Numbered from the stretch's first letter, positions 8,528 to 17,102 are shown. The stretch is DNA of 64,000 bases from Lacihabitans sp. LS3-19 (GCF_024343575.1 NZ_RJUA01000127.1:248001-312000); one strand, 5' to 3'. Numbers and translations: made by a program. Notes: generated from the sequence alone by a model not told the origin.

Positions 8528-8702
8528 ATGCTATTTAATATTCTCTTAATTTTGGCTTTAGGAGGATATTTAGAAAAAGATAGGACATGGATTTGATTTT
8601 TGGAAATTTATTATTGGAATGGTGCAATTTGGATTTTCTATTAATATTTTCAATATCATACTCGCTATGTTAAATTTGTGTTTTACCTTTATTTTTTTGT
8701 AA
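8528..8702 (+). pseudogene. Frameshifted small hydrophobic membrane protein
   Basis: From the ATG at 8528 a frame reads 'MLFNILLILALGGYLEKDRTWI' in two pieces (a membrane segment, then 'LEKDRTWI') and stops at 8594. One base further on, at 8595, the frame continues as 'DFWKFIIGMVQFGFSI' and another hydrophobic stretch, ending at 8702. Removing one T in the run near 8593 joins them into a single ~57-aa two-helix membrane protein. I do not recognise it. It fills the long gap upstream of the malonate genes; the rest of 8300-8740 shows only the promoter above. Confidence 0.4.
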
Positions 8703-8740
8703 TTAAAAACTAATCTAGTTTTCATTTTTTTTGTTAAAGT

Positions 8741-10231
8741 ATGCTCCAAATCATTCAAAACTCCAATAATCATTTAGATAAAACAGCCATTTTATCAAAA
8801 AATAGAATATATACCTATAACCAATTACTCCAACAATCAGCACAAATTGTCGCCAAACTCTTAAATGGCGAGTCGGATCTGAATCAAAAACGTGTTGCGT
8901 TTATGGTTTCGCCAGGTTTTGAATATGTCGCTTTTCAGTGGGGTATTTGGCGTGCTGGCGGAGTAGCGGTGCCACTTTGTATTACTTACCCTTTGCCTTC
9001 CCTAAAGTATGTAATTGAAGATACTTCAGCTGAAATAGTAATAGCTGGGCCTGAATATTTGGAAATTCTAAAACCATTGGTCCATGCAAAAACCTTTACT
9101 TTTTATAGTACCACAGATTTTTCAGAGAGTATAACTAATATTGTTTTGCCCGAAATAAATCCTGAGCGAAATGCCATGATTCTTTACACTAGTGGCACTA
9201 CAAACTTGCCCAAAGGAGTTGTTACAACACATAAAAATTTGGAGGCTCAAATAAGCACGCTTGTAGAAGCTTGGAAATGGTCTTCATCTGATCATACCAT
9301 TTGCATTTTGCCACTTCATCATGTGCATGGTATTATCAATGTTGTTTCGTGTGCATTGTGGTCTGGGGCAACGGTTGAATTCTTGGATGGTTTCAGTCCA
9401 GAAAAAGTATTTCAAACTTTCCTAAAAGGTGAAATAAATGTATTTATGGCGGTGCCGACGATATATTTCAAGCTTATAGCTTACTGGGACAATTTGGGTG
9501 AAACCGAAAAAACTACCATTAGTGAAAATCTAAAGAAATTCAGATTGATGGTTTCTGGTTCGGCGGCACTTCCTGTATCCGTGATGCATAAATGGCAGGA
9601 AATATCAGGCCATACCTTGCTTGAAAGATACGGAATGACCGAAATAGGCATGGGAATAAGCAACCCTTATGATGGTGAACGCAAAGCTGGCTATATCGGA
9701 AAACCACTTCCGGGAGTTTCTGTACGACTTATTGACGAGAATGGCGTAATTGAAAAGGAAGAGATTCCAGGCGAAATTCAAATAAAAGGAGCCAATGTTT
9801 TCAAAGAATATTGGGGGAAGCCTGAAGCTACTCAAAATACATTTACAGTAGATGGATGGTTTAAAACTGGTGATGTGGCTGTGGTTGAAAATGGATATTA
9901 CAGGATATTGGGCCGTGATTCTGTCGATATTATTAAATCGGGTGGTTATAAAATTTCGGCTTTAGAGATAGAAGAAGTTCTGAGAAAACATCCGCAACTC
10001 AATGACTGTGCAGTTGTTGGAGTTCCAGACGAAGAATGGGGTGAATTGGTAGTAGCAGCGATAGTAGTTCGCAATAAAAACCTTGACTTAAAACAATTAA
10101 ATGAATGGATAAGAGACATGATGCCAGCATATAAAACACCTAGAAAGTATTTGGTAGTTGAGGAGCTGCCAAGAAATGCCATGGGAAAAGTGACCAAAAA
10201 TGATGTAAAAGAACTCTTTAAAAACATTTGA
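8741..10231 (+). CDS. matB: Malonyl-CoA synthetase (ACSF3/MatB-type acyl-CoA synthetase)
   Basis: An ANL-superfamily enzyme activating a carboxylate to its CoA thioester; the closest relative I recognise is malonyl-CoA synthetase. Motifs: the ATP loop 'LYTSGTTNLPKG' near 148, 'LPLHHVHG' near 190, and 'HTLLERYGMTEIGM' near 288. The last, with 'SAALPVSVMHKWQ' before it, closely follows human ACSF3. Further on are 'GWFKTGDVA', 'GRDSVDIIKSGGYKIS' near 391 and the catalytic Lys in 'AMGKVTK' near 477. The stop overlaps or abuts the start of madL and is followed by madM, which makes the substrate malonate on context alone. Expected result: imported malonate becomes malonyl-CoA. Confidence 0.85.
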   Translation: MLQIIQNSNNHLDKTAILSKNRIYTYNQLLQQSAQIVAKLLNGESDLNQKRVAFMVSPGFEYVAFQWGIWRAGGVAVPLCITYPLPSLKYVIEDTSAEIVIAGPEYLEILKPLVHAKTFTFYSTTDFSESITNIVLPEINPERNAMILYTSGTTNLPKGVVTTHKNLEAQISTLVEAWKWSSSDHTICILPLHHVHGIINVVSCALWSGATVEFLDGFSPEKVFQTFLKGEINVFMAVPTIYFKLIAYWDNLGETEKTTISENLKKFRLMVSGSAALPVSVMHKWQEISGHTLLERYGMTEIGMGISNPYDGERKAGYIGKPLPGVSVRLIDENGVIEKEEIPGEIQIKGANVFKEYWGKPEATQNTFTVDGWFKTGDVAVVENGYYRILGRDSVDIIKSGGYKISALEIEEVLRKHPQLNDCAVVGVPDEEWGELVVAAIVVRNKNLDLKQLNEWIRDMMPAYKTPRKYLVVEELPRNAMGKVTKNDVKELFKNI

Positions 10232-10233
10232 AT

Positions 10234-10587
10234 ATGATAATGTACGGTTTGGGTATTTTGGCTTTTTCGTATTTATCAGGTCAATGGTTAGGCGAAACGC
10301 TCGGGCATTTATTAGGCATTGATGCCAACGTAGGTGGTGTCGGATTTGCGATGTTGATTTTGATTTCTTTAAAAACCTGGTTTGAAAAAAAGAAATGGAC
10401 GGATTTTGAGTTTGGCATAAATTTTTGGAACAAAATGTATGTGCCCATAGTGATAGCTATGTCGGCGAGCCAAAATGTAAAAGTCGCAGTTTCGAGTGGA
10501 TTTTTGGCCGTTTTAGCTGGGCTTATTCCTACAGTTTTGCTCTTTGCTTTTTTCAATGTTCTTATAAAATCTTTTAATAAAAACTGA
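10234..10587 (+). CDS. madL: Malonate transporter subunit MadL
   Basis: The small subunit of the two-component Na+-malonate symporter. It has four hydrophobic segments and the family signature 'GHLLGIDANVGGVGFAMLI' in its first half. The start at 10234 gives 'MIMYGLGILAF', the standard N-terminus; the frame is open upstream to a TTG at 10228. It begins 2 nt after the synthetase stop, and madM follows with a 1-nt gap. Confidence 0.88.
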   Translation: MIMYGLGILAFSYLSGQWLGETLGHLLGIDANVGGVGFAMLILISLKTWFEKKKWTDFEFGINFWNKMYVPIVIAMSASQNVKVAVSSGFLAVLAGLIPTVLLFAFFNVLIKSFNKN

Positions 10588-10588
10588 A

Positions 10589-11347
10589 ATGCAAATATTT
10601 GAAAAACTCGTTGATAAAAATGGTTTGGTGTTTGCGTTTTTGGTGATTGCGGCAGTGGTTTTTGCTTCGGATTGGTTAGCTAAAAACGTTTTGAAAAACA
10701 AAATTCCAGGTTCGGCAATTGCGATCTTGGCCGGATTGGTTTTGGCTTATATAGGTGGGATAATTACAGAAGGCGAAAAAGGAATTTCTGACATAAAACT
10801 TTTCAAAGGCATAGGTTTTATGGGAAATTCTATGTTCAGAGATTTTGCCATTGTGGCTACAGCCATTGGAGCCAGCTGGGCAGTTATGAAAAAAGCAGGA
10901 ATGCTCGGCGTAGTTTCGCTTTTAATCGGTGTGAGTTTCTTCTTTTTTGTCGGTGTTTTAGTAGCCTACATTTGGGGTTATAGAGATGCCGTCAGTTTAT
11001 GTACTATTGGAGCTGGAGCATGTACATATATAGTTGGACCCGTAACAGGTGCAGCCATAGGAGCAAGCTCTGATGTAATAGCTTTAAGCATAGCCACGGG
11101 TGTGGTAAAAGCCATTGGCGTAACTATTTTAACACCTTTAGTAGCAAAACGCATCGGTTTAAACAATCCTTCAGCGGCTATGGCTTATGGAGGACTGATT
11201 GGCACAAACAGCGGTGTAGCGGCTGGTTTGGCTGCTACTGACCCAGCTTTAGTACCTTATGGCTCACTTACAGCTACTTTTTATACAGGTTTGGGCTGCT
11301 TACTTTGCCCTTCTTTATTTTATTTAGTTTTAGGCTGGATTTTATAA
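10589..11347 (+). CDS. madM: Malonate transporter subunit MadM
   Basis: The large subunit of the malonate symporter: 252 aa with seven to eight hydrophobic segments. It carries the highly conserved stretches 'RDFAIVATAIGASW', 'TIGAGACTYIVGPVTGAAIG', 'ASSDVIALSIATG', 'GLNNPSAAMAYGGLIGT', 'SGVAAGLAATDP' and 'ALVPYGSLTATFYTGLGCLL', typical of MadM. It ends the operon. No malonate decarboxylase gene (mdcA-E or madA-type) accompanies it here. Confidence 0.92.
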   Translation: MQIFEKLVDKNGLVFAFLVIAAVVFASDWLAKNVLKNKIPGSAIAILAGLVLAYIGGIITEGEKGISDIKLFKGIGFMGNSMFRDFAIVATAIGASWAVMKKAGMLGVVSLLIGVSFFFFVGVLVAYIWGYRDAVSLCTIGAGACTYIVGPVTGAAIGASSDVIALSIATGVVKAIGVTILTPLVAKRIGLNNPSAAMAYGGLIGTNSGVAAGLAATDPALVPYGSLTATFYTGLGCLLCPSLFYLVLGWIL

Positions 11348-11380
11348 TAAAACATTAGATTTTTTGAAGAAAATAGTTTT

Positions 11381-12004
11381 TTATTCCTTCTTTTTAAAAC
11401 TACAAAAAGAGAAATTTTGAACCGCAGCACTAGGTGTAATATGGTCAAAAGTTTCGCAATGGTTTATATCGAAATATTCCTTAAATTTTTCTGTCAAATT
11501 TAAAGTAGAATATCTTTTAATTTCAATTCCACTACATTTCAATGGACCGTTTTCAGAGAATGTACCAATAACCAATGTACCATTTTTTACTATCAATTGA
11601 TTTGCTTTTTTTATGTAATTTTCAATCTCAATGTCTCCTTGTAAAAAATGAAATGCTGCTCTATCGTGCCATAAATCATACTTTTGGCCTGTTTTGAAAT
11701 CATTGATATCTGCAATAATCCAATTTACTTTTTCAGCCCTTTCTCCCAACCTTTCTTTTGCTTTTTCAATAGCGACTTCTGATATATCCAAAACTGTTAC
11801 ATTCAAATATCCCAAATTCAGTAGGTGGTCAACAAGGAAACTATCTCCCCCACCAATATCAATAATATGGGCATCTTTGGGTAAGTCCGCTTCCTCAATA
11901 AAATCGAGGGAAGTTTGGGGAATAGGTTGGTACCAACTAACGGTATTTAATTCTTTGGTTTTATAAATGGTTTCCCAATGATTTTTACTGTCAAAATTTT
12001 CCAT
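11381..12004 (-). CDS. Class I SAM-dependent methyltransferase
   Basis: 207 aa. The SAM-binding motif I is 'HIIDIGGGDSFLVDHLL' (near 46-62), motif II 'VTVLDIS' and motif III 'WIIADI'. The N-terminus 'HWETIYKTKELNTVSWYQ' and the 'HDRAAFHFL' segment mark the family of small soluble methyltransferases often annotated as thiopurine- or tellurite-resistance-like. The substrate is unknown. It is convergent with madM. Confidence 0.85.
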   Translation of the reverse strand: MENFDSKNHWETIYKTKELNTVSWYQPIPQTSLDFIEEADLPKDAHIIDIGGGDSFLVDHLLNLGYLNVTVLDISEVAIEKAKERLGERAEKVNWIIADINDFKTGQKYDLWHDRAAFHFLQGDIEIENYIKKANQLIVKNGTLVIGTFSENGPLKCSGIEIKRYSTLNLTEKFKEYFDINHCETFDHITPSAAVQNFSFCSFKKKE

Positions 12005-12075
12005 CTGATTTTTATGAAATTATTTCACAAATCTCAGCTTATAAAAATCTCAATCCTTTAACATTTGATAAATAA

Positions 12076-12639
12076 TCAATTGATATGTGCCCGAATTCTA
12101 CTTAAACTTACTTGCGTAATACCCAAATAGGAGGCAATATGTTTCAGTGGTATTTTTTGGATGAGTTGTGGCTTTTTCAAAAGTGCCAAATATCTTTCTT
12201 CTGCAGAATGAAACTGAATGCTTTCAATTCTGTTGACAGTTTCAACATATCCAGCTTCAAAAATCAACATGAATAGCCGCTCGATTTGCGGATGGGCATC
12301 ATAAAGGCTAAAGAGTTGGGAAGCATTTATGGCAATTACCTCTGTGTCTTCTAACACTTGAATGGCTTTTTGAGAAGGATTCCCAGTAAACAAGCTCTCT
12401 ACTCTAGCAATGATTTCGCCTTCAAATGAAAAAGACTCCGTGATGTCAACCCCGTCTTTATAATAGTAAATTCTTGCTATACCAGCATTGATAAAATAAA
12501 TGGTCTTGCAGGTTTGCCCAAAACTTTGCAGATTTTCACCTTTTTTAATATTAACAATTGAACATATTTTTTCCAAAGTTGCCCTACTTTCAACATTTAA
12601 TGTGGTGTATTTTTGGAAATATTTAAAGAGTTTGTCCAT
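12076..12639 (-). CDS. Crp/Fnr-family transcription regulator
   Basis: 187 aa. An N-terminal cyclic-nucleotide-binding-like beta barrel (about 25-115) is joined by a dimer helix ('EAGYVETVNRIESIQFHSAEERYLALL') to a helix-turn-helix ending 'LKHIASYLGITQVSLSRIRAHI'. The family controls stress or metabolic genes in Bacteroidota; no cysteine cluster for an Fe-S centre is present. A decayed copy of its N-terminus lies at 16439-16567. It is 72 nt upstream of, and divergent in role from, the methyltransferase, which it might control. Confidence 0.88.
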   Translation of the reverse strand: MDKLFKYFQKYTTLNVESRATLEKICSIVNIKKGENLQSFGQTCKTIYFINAGIARIYYYKDGVDITESFSFEGEIIARVESLFTGNPSQKAIQVLEDTEVIAINASQLFSLYDAHPQIERLFMLIFEAGYVETVNRIESIQFHSAEERYLALLKKPQLIQKIPLKHIASYLGITQVSLSRIRAHIN

Positions 12640-12660
12640 TTTAATTTTTTTCAGAAAAAA

Positions 12661-14502
12661 TCACCAATTTTTCAAAGGTTTCAATTTTGGCTTTTTTATC
12701 TTTTCTTGGCTAATAATTACTGCATAGTTTTTCCTAGAATTTGGAGGAATAATAACCTCAAAACCAATGATCTTTGTGCCTGGATTTAATGCGTCGTAAT
12801 CGTGCGTTGGCGTAGTTGACCAAGTTTTCAATTTTGCATTTTTCAGACCTAAAATATTCATATTCATGGTCTTGTTATTAATTTTCAATTCTGCTGATTG
12901 GTCATTAAGTATTTTTACCTTCGCTGGTGTAACCATGGTCCATTTCAATGTTCTGGCAGAATCAGAAGTTTCTATTTCGTCTTGAAAAACAACATAGGAT
13001 TTATCTACGATTACAATTCCTCTTTTGGCTGAATTTATTTGGTTTTTAAAAACCGCTGATATATCACTTTGCACGCTTAAGAAATTTTCATCTGTTGTGG
13101 TTTTTTCTATCTCGGCTTTGCCTTCAACTACCTGATATTTGTTGTCAAAAGTCAGTGTATTGTGGGCCAGGTTGTTATATCTGTAAATATCCCATCTTTG
13201 CGAATTTTGTGTTTTATCCCACAAAGCCACGCCTTTGGATTCCAAGGAATTGTAATTTTGCATGCCAAAATCCATAGCCCACCGCTCCCCTTGGGCATCC
13301 AACACAAACGAACCGACATCCATGTGACCATGATTTACGGATGGCGAGCCTGCCTTAAAACCCACAAAAATGGCTTCGGAATCTGTCCAAGAAGTACGCA
13401 TCATGACTACTGGATTTTTGCCTTGCCCGGTCCAAGTCAATTCTTTTGGTGCCGAAATGTTTTCAAAACCTAAACTCGCTCCCCAAATCATAGCCGCGGG
13501 TAGTAGACGATTTCCAGCCATATTTTCCGGAGAATCTAAATACGTTTTCTCATTAAAAAGTAATTCAACTTGCTTTTTTTGAGCCGCAAACCAAAACATT
13601 GCCGGACTAAGTCCAGTGTCATTTCCTGCATCAGAATAATTAAAACTTAGACCTGATGTGCCTATCATGTGCTCAAAGTAGGCAGCTGTTTTAAGAAAAC
13701 CAGGACTTTTTATTAGACCAAAATCATTGTTGAATATTTTCTGTAATGCATTGATAAATAACACATTGAAGCTAGTTCCATAGTCCCAATAGCTGTAACC
13801 TTCGGGATATGCACCGTCTGGTTGAAAATCTTCCATCGGGAGTTTTATGCTCGAAATTGCCCTTTCTAAAATAGTTTTGGTCAGTTCTGGCGTATCTTCT
13901 TGAATAGCAATCGCTCCAAAAGAAATACCAGCATTGCAGACTTGATTCCAGTTGTGGCTTGCTTTAAGCCAACTATTGTATTCAGGATTTAGCGAAGGCT
14001 CAATTCCTTTTTTCAAAATGGCCTCTTCTATTATATTTCTGGAAGTTGCCGATAAGTCATTGTAAAGCCAGTCGTAACCAATAGAAACGCCGAGTGTCAT
14101 CTCTGCTACGTCCAAAAAATGTGAAGGATTCCAGTCTGAAAACTGAGCTATTTTCAGCATTTCTTTTTCTGCTTTTTCTAAATATTTAGGTTCTTTGGTA
14201 ATACGATATGCATAAGAAAGAAAAAATATTCTGCGAATAGCTTCTCTGGAAACGCTCAAAAGTCTTCGACCGATTTGGATACGTTCAAGTTCTGGTTCTT
14301 TTAAAAACTTGTTGCTTTCAGCCAAAATTACTGCATGGATTTTAGCCCAACTTTTATCTTTCGCAATGTTCTCGATGATGGTATTTTCTTCTCCTTTTAG
14401 CAGCATCAAGCGTGGGTGAGTAGGGAAATCTGTTTGAGCAATAGTCTGACCTGAGCATACAAAGCGTATGAGAGATAGAAAAAGAACTAGCGTTTTTTTC
14501 AT
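12661..14502 (-). CDS. Secreted heparinase II/III-family polysaccharide lyase-like protein
   Basis: 613 aa with a signal peptide (ending near 'CSGQTIAQ'). An (alpha/alpha) toroid domain covers about 60-340 ('DFPTHPRLMLL', 'SFAYRIT'-type helices, 'GYDWLYNDLS', 'SHNWNQVCNAG'). The heparinase-like beta-sandwich follows, with 'FVGFKAGSPSVNHGHMDVGSFVLDAQGERWAMDFG' read as separate strands; the conserved 'NHGHMDVGSF' His/Asp motif is intact. It probably cleaves an acidic glycan in the periplasm or outside the cell. There is no SusC/D partner beside it. Its C-terminal end is 21 nt past the Crp regulator start. Confidence 0.85.
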   Translation of the reverse strand: MKKTLVLFLSLIRFVCSGQTIAQTDFPTHPRLMLLKGEENTIIENIAKDKSWAKIHAVILAESNKFLKEPELERIQIGRRLLSVSREAIRRIFFLSYAYRITKEPKYLEKAEKEMLKIAQFSDWNPSHFLDVAEMTLGVSIGYDWLYNDLSATSRNIIEEAILKKGIEPSLNPEYNSWLKASHNWNQVCNAGISFGAIAIQEDTPELTKTILERAISSIKLPMEDFQPDGAYPEGYSYWDYGTSFNVLFINALQKIFNNDFGLIKSPGFLKTAAYFEHMIGTSGLSFNYSDAGNDTGLSPAMFWFAAQKKQVELLFNEKTYLDSPENMAGNRLLPAAMIWGASLGFENISAPKELTWTGQGKNPVVMMRTSWTDSEAIFVGFKAGSPSVNHGHMDVGSFVLDAQGERWAMDFGMQNYNSLESKGVALWDKTQNSQRWDIYRYNNLAHNTLTFDNKYQVVEGKAEIEKTTTDENFLSVQSDISAVFKNQINSAKRGIVIVDKSYVVFQDEIETSDSARTLKWTMVTPAKVKILNDQSAELKINNKTMNMNILGLKNAKLKTWSTTPTHDYDALNPGTKIIGFEVIIPPNSRKNYAVIISQEKIKKPKLKPLKNW

Positions 14503-14589
14503 CGGGAATGGTTGAAATAATAAAAATCAAATATGAAACGCTTCAAAAATACAAATTTGATTTCAAATTTGCCTGCTTTTGTTTTAGGT

Positions 14590-16248
14590 TTAAGCTTTTA
14601 CTTTTGCAAAAAACTTCCTGCGGCTAGAGCGTTCTGTATTTCCAAAATTATCCTTCCACCAATCGTCGGTTCTAAGTGGTTTCGGCGGCTCGTTGGGCTT
14701 TCTCCATTTTAGAGATTCTCTGAAGGCATGGTGACTAAAAAGCCGCATATATTCTCCTAAATATATGTCAGCTACGCGTTTATTGCCTTTGATGATGACC
14801 ATGTTTTCGTCGTTATTGACGGTGGAAGCATTACTGAAATTGGCTGAGCCAGTGATTACAATGGGCTTATTTGATAAAGGATCTACCAGCATAAATTTAT
14901 TGTGAACGTAGTTCACGGCACTGTTTAAGCCAGAAAGCTTTTCTTTTAGCCATCCGTCAAACGCGTTCGTTTTTATAAAATCTCCAATCGCAAAAACATT
15001 TTCTGTCTTGTTTCTTAAAAGCTGAATTTCCTTTATCTCAGCATCTTTTTCGGGACCGTCTTTCATGGGTCTTGTGGTTTTTTCTAAAAGTGCAAAACGC
15101 AAAGGTGCTTTACTGGATTTATACACTTCCTTGAAAATTTCATTGATACCAAAGGCGAAAGTCATAAACAAGCCAGATTTGGCTGAAAGAGCCAAAGATT
15201 TGTAGGTTTCTAGAGCATCTAAGGTTTTTCTTGGGCTAAAAACACATGAAGCGTCGATATTAAGAGGTAAAGCTGGCAAAGGAGAAAGAGTCTCTACCAC
15301 AGGCTTTAAGTCTGCCGTTTTGGGGTTGTTATTTAAATCTTCCCAATAAGCATGAAATTTACCAGCCACAGTTGTGTCTTCGAGCAAGTGTGCCACATTT
15401 GAATGGCCAAATATTCCGCCATCGGAGAAATTCATCCCGCCGGTCCAAACCGCTATCGGATTTCCGTTTTCTAGTTTTACGATAAATTTATTGTGCGAAA
15501 TATAAGATTTCCCTTCAGTTCTTCTTTTACAATTTGCCGCTATTCCAGCCGCTGCCACTTGCTTATCATTTTCTTTGGCTGGCGAATCTTTGCGAGCATC
15601 ATATACAACCTGCACATCCACGCCACGGTCAATAGTGGTCTTTAACAATTGCAAAAAAGGCAAATAATTAAACTCATAAGCGGCTATTCTCAATGCATGG
15701 ATTCCAGGCACACAAGTATTTACATAATTTTCCAAAGCCTCGTAAATTCCTCTTGAGAGCCATTCAAACGCCTTATTATTAGGTACATCTTCGGGACGTC
15801 TGTCACCAAATCTTCTGACGTATTCTTGAGATGCGGCTGTACCTCTGTTGAAAAATACATCCTGGTTTCCGCTTTCGGGAGACTCCGTCGTGATGTTTAT
15901 TTTGGTTTCTGCTATCGGAATCAAATTTTGCGGATCACCCTTTAAGGCTGTTACTGTGTAAGTATATTTATAACCAGGTTTGGCTGAATAATCGGCCCAT
16001 TGGAAGCTTTGGATAGGGTGATATTTGGTAGAATACATAGCACCAGAAGGCAAGCCTGGGTCAGTTTCAGCGAAAGCTTTCATGGCTTCTAAATAGTATG
16101 CTTCGTTTTCATTATGATCAACACGATGAATCGAAAAACCCAAGAGACCTTGACAGAGGTTTTCAGGTAAATTAAAGCCTAAAAGCACTACATAAGTACC
16201 AGATATTGCATTGACTTTTAGCCCATTAGTTGTTTTCGACTTTCTCAT
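14590..16248 (-). CDS. Phospholipase D-like (HKD) protein
   Basis: 552 aa. Two PLD half-sites are seen: 'HNKFIVKLENG' with 'GGMNFSDGG' near 250-280, and 'HNKFMLVDP' with 'TGSANFSNAS' near 448-475, each HxK...(G/S)xN as needed for the covalent phospho-histidine mechanism. The N-terminal 150 residues are a separate beta-rich domain (fibronectin-like, 'GYKYTYTVTALKG'). No signal peptide is obvious. It could act on lipid phosphodiesters or nucleic acid. It stands alone. Confidence 0.85.
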   Translation of the reverse strand: MRKSKTTNGLKVNAISGTYVVLLGFNLPENLCQGLLGFSIHRVDHNENEAYYLEAMKAFAETDPGLPSGAMYSTKYHPIQSFQWADYSAKPGYKYTYTVTALKGDPQNLIPIAETKINITTESPESGNQDVFFNRGTAASQEYVRRFGDRRPEDVPNNKAFEWLSRGIYEALENYVNTCVPGIHALRIAAYEFNYLPFLQLLKTTIDRGVDVQVVYDARKDSPAKENDKQVAAAGIAANCKRRTEGKSYISHNKFIVKLENGNPIAVWTGGMNFSDGGIFGHSNVAHLLEDTTVAGKFHAYWEDLNNNPKTADLKPVVETLSPLPALPLNIDASCVFSPRKTLDALETYKSLALSAKSGLFMTFAFGINEIFKEVYKSSKAPLRFALLEKTTRPMKDGPEKDAEIKEIQLLRNKTENVFAIGDFIKTNAFDGWLKEKLSGLNSAVNYVHNKFMLVDPLSNKPIVITGSANFSNASTVNNDENMVIIKGNKRVADIYLGEYMRLFSHHAFRESLKWRKPNEPPKPLRTDDWWKDNFGNTERSSRRKFFAKVKA

Positions 16249-16334
16249 TTTTGAAGAATTTATTTCTAATCAAAATTCGAAATCTTTTTCTTGAAAAGCA
16301 ATGTTGTAGATTGATTTTGATTTTGTGGTTGTTT

Positions 16335-16390
16335 GATGGCACGCAGATGACGCAGATGCTAAGGCAACGCTGATATTCACTGATTTAAAT
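16335..16390. repeat. Dispersed degenerate intergenic repeat, copy 1
   Basis: A non-coding stretch with internal GCAGATGACGCAGATG repeats and 'CACTGATTTAAAT'. It has the wording of the degenerate GCAGAT/CACTGAT intergenic repeats common in Bacteroidota genomes, and resembles a second copy at 18763-18872. It was probably spread by repeat-type mobility or gene conversion. Confidence 0.5.
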
Positions 16391-16438
16391 TTTTTGGCAC
16401 ATAGGAATTTTATTTTACTCAATAGATATTATGAAGTT

Positions 16439-16567
16439 TCATGTTCGCCTTAAATCTTGAAGGTTTTCAACTTTTTTGTTGGTCAAAGTTGAGCAAATTT
16501 TCTCCAAAGCCGATTTGCTCTCATCGTTCAATGAAAGGTATTTTTCGAAATATTTAAAGAGGGTTTG
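16439..16567 (-). pseudogene. Decayed N-terminal fragment of a Crp/Fnr regulator
   Basis: On the minus strand this reads 'LFKYFEKYLSLNDESKSALE' followed by 'KICSTLTNKKVENLQ' and then a stop. The residues align with positions 4-40 of the intact regulator at 12076-12639 ('LFKYFQKYTTLNVESRATLE', 'KICSIVNIKKGENLQ'). Everything after is missing. It is a remnant of a paralogous regulator lost from this site. Confidence 0.75.
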
Positions 16568-16578
16568 CAAAAGGAAAA

Positions 16579-16628
16579 GTAAACATATATGTTTACAAAC
16601 TAAGGAAAAAGTAAACGTATGTGTTTAC
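16579..16628 (+). promoter_or_regulatory. Twin palindromic operator-like sites
   Basis: A perfect 18-bp palindrome GTAAACATATATGTTTAC (16579-16596) and a near copy GTAAACGTATGTGTTTAC (16611-16628) start 32 bp apart, about three helical turns. The flanks (AGGAAAA before, ACAAA after) are repeated too, so this is a 32-bp direct repeat. They lie 122 bp upstream of the antitoxin gene and may be where a dimeric repressor binds; the owner is unknown. Confidence 0.5.
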
Positions 16629-16702
16629 AAATTAAAATCTGAAATGGTTAGATTATGATAAATAATGCACCAAAAATGGATAATCTAATAAAAATATTCT
16701 TT

Positions 16703-16731
16703 TTGATTTTTATTAATTATCACTAAATTTA
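16703..16731 (+). promoter_or_regulatory. Probable promoter of the antitoxin-toxin pair
   Basis: TTG at 16703-16705, an 18-nt spacer, TAAATTTA at 16724-16731 (one mismatch to TAnnTTTG). The ATG is 19 nt downstream. Confidence 0.5.
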
Positions 16732-16749
16732 CATAAACGTTAAAATATT

Positions 16750-16977
16750 ATGACAGCACTATCAATTCAGAATAATGGTAATGAAATGTTCATTAGAATC
16801 GACAGAAATGGTTTTGATGAATCCTATCTCGTTGCTTTAGTAAAACGTTTGGAGTTGGAAGTTAAATCCAAAGAAGCCGATATTTCTCCCGAAATAAGTA
16901 AAATAGCTGATAAAATTGATTCTGATTGGTGGAAAAAAAACGGGAATGAGTTTCTGAAAGATGTTAAAAAGCGATGA
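16750..16977 (+). CDS. Putative antitoxin of a PIN-domain (VapBC-like) pair
   Basis: 75 aa. The first half is beta-rich ('MTALSIQNNGNEMFIRIDR'), followed by a helix ('SYLVALVKRLELEVKSKEADI') and an acidic-then-basic tail. This layout is seen in small Bacteroidota antitoxins that precede PIN toxins. Its stop overlaps the toxin ATG in an ATGA junction, the classic coupling of toxin-antitoxin genes. The paired toxin is cut short, so the antitoxin may be an orphan. Confidence 0.65.
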   Translation: MTALSIQNNGNEMFIRIDRNGFDESYLVALVKRLELEVKSKEADISPEISKIADKIDSDWWKKNGNEFLKDVKKR

Positions 16978-17102
16978 CAAAAAGTATTGTTGTTGATACG
17001 AATTTAATTATTTCTGCACTACTGTCAAGTTCTTCCTCACTTCGTGAGGTTTTATTTGATAAATCTATTCATTTTTATGCTCCAAATTTTATAATTTCTT
17101 AA
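16974..17102 (+). pseudogene. Truncated PIN-domain toxin (VapC/PilT-like)
   Basis: Only the first 42 residues remain: 'MTKSIVVDTNLIISALLSS' then 'SLREVLFDK' and 'YAPNFIIS', ending at TAA. The first catalytic Asp (Asp8) and the following Asn are intact, but the other acidic residues of a ~130-aa PIN nuclease are gone. The frame stops where intact homologs normally continue with a Glu-containing helix, and a GC-rich repeat starts about 25 bp on. It is almost certainly inactive. Confidence 0.75.

Noticed and set aside
16476-16658. 60-codon plus-strand ORF
   Set aside because: It is the antisense shadow of the decayed crp fragment and the twin palindromes.
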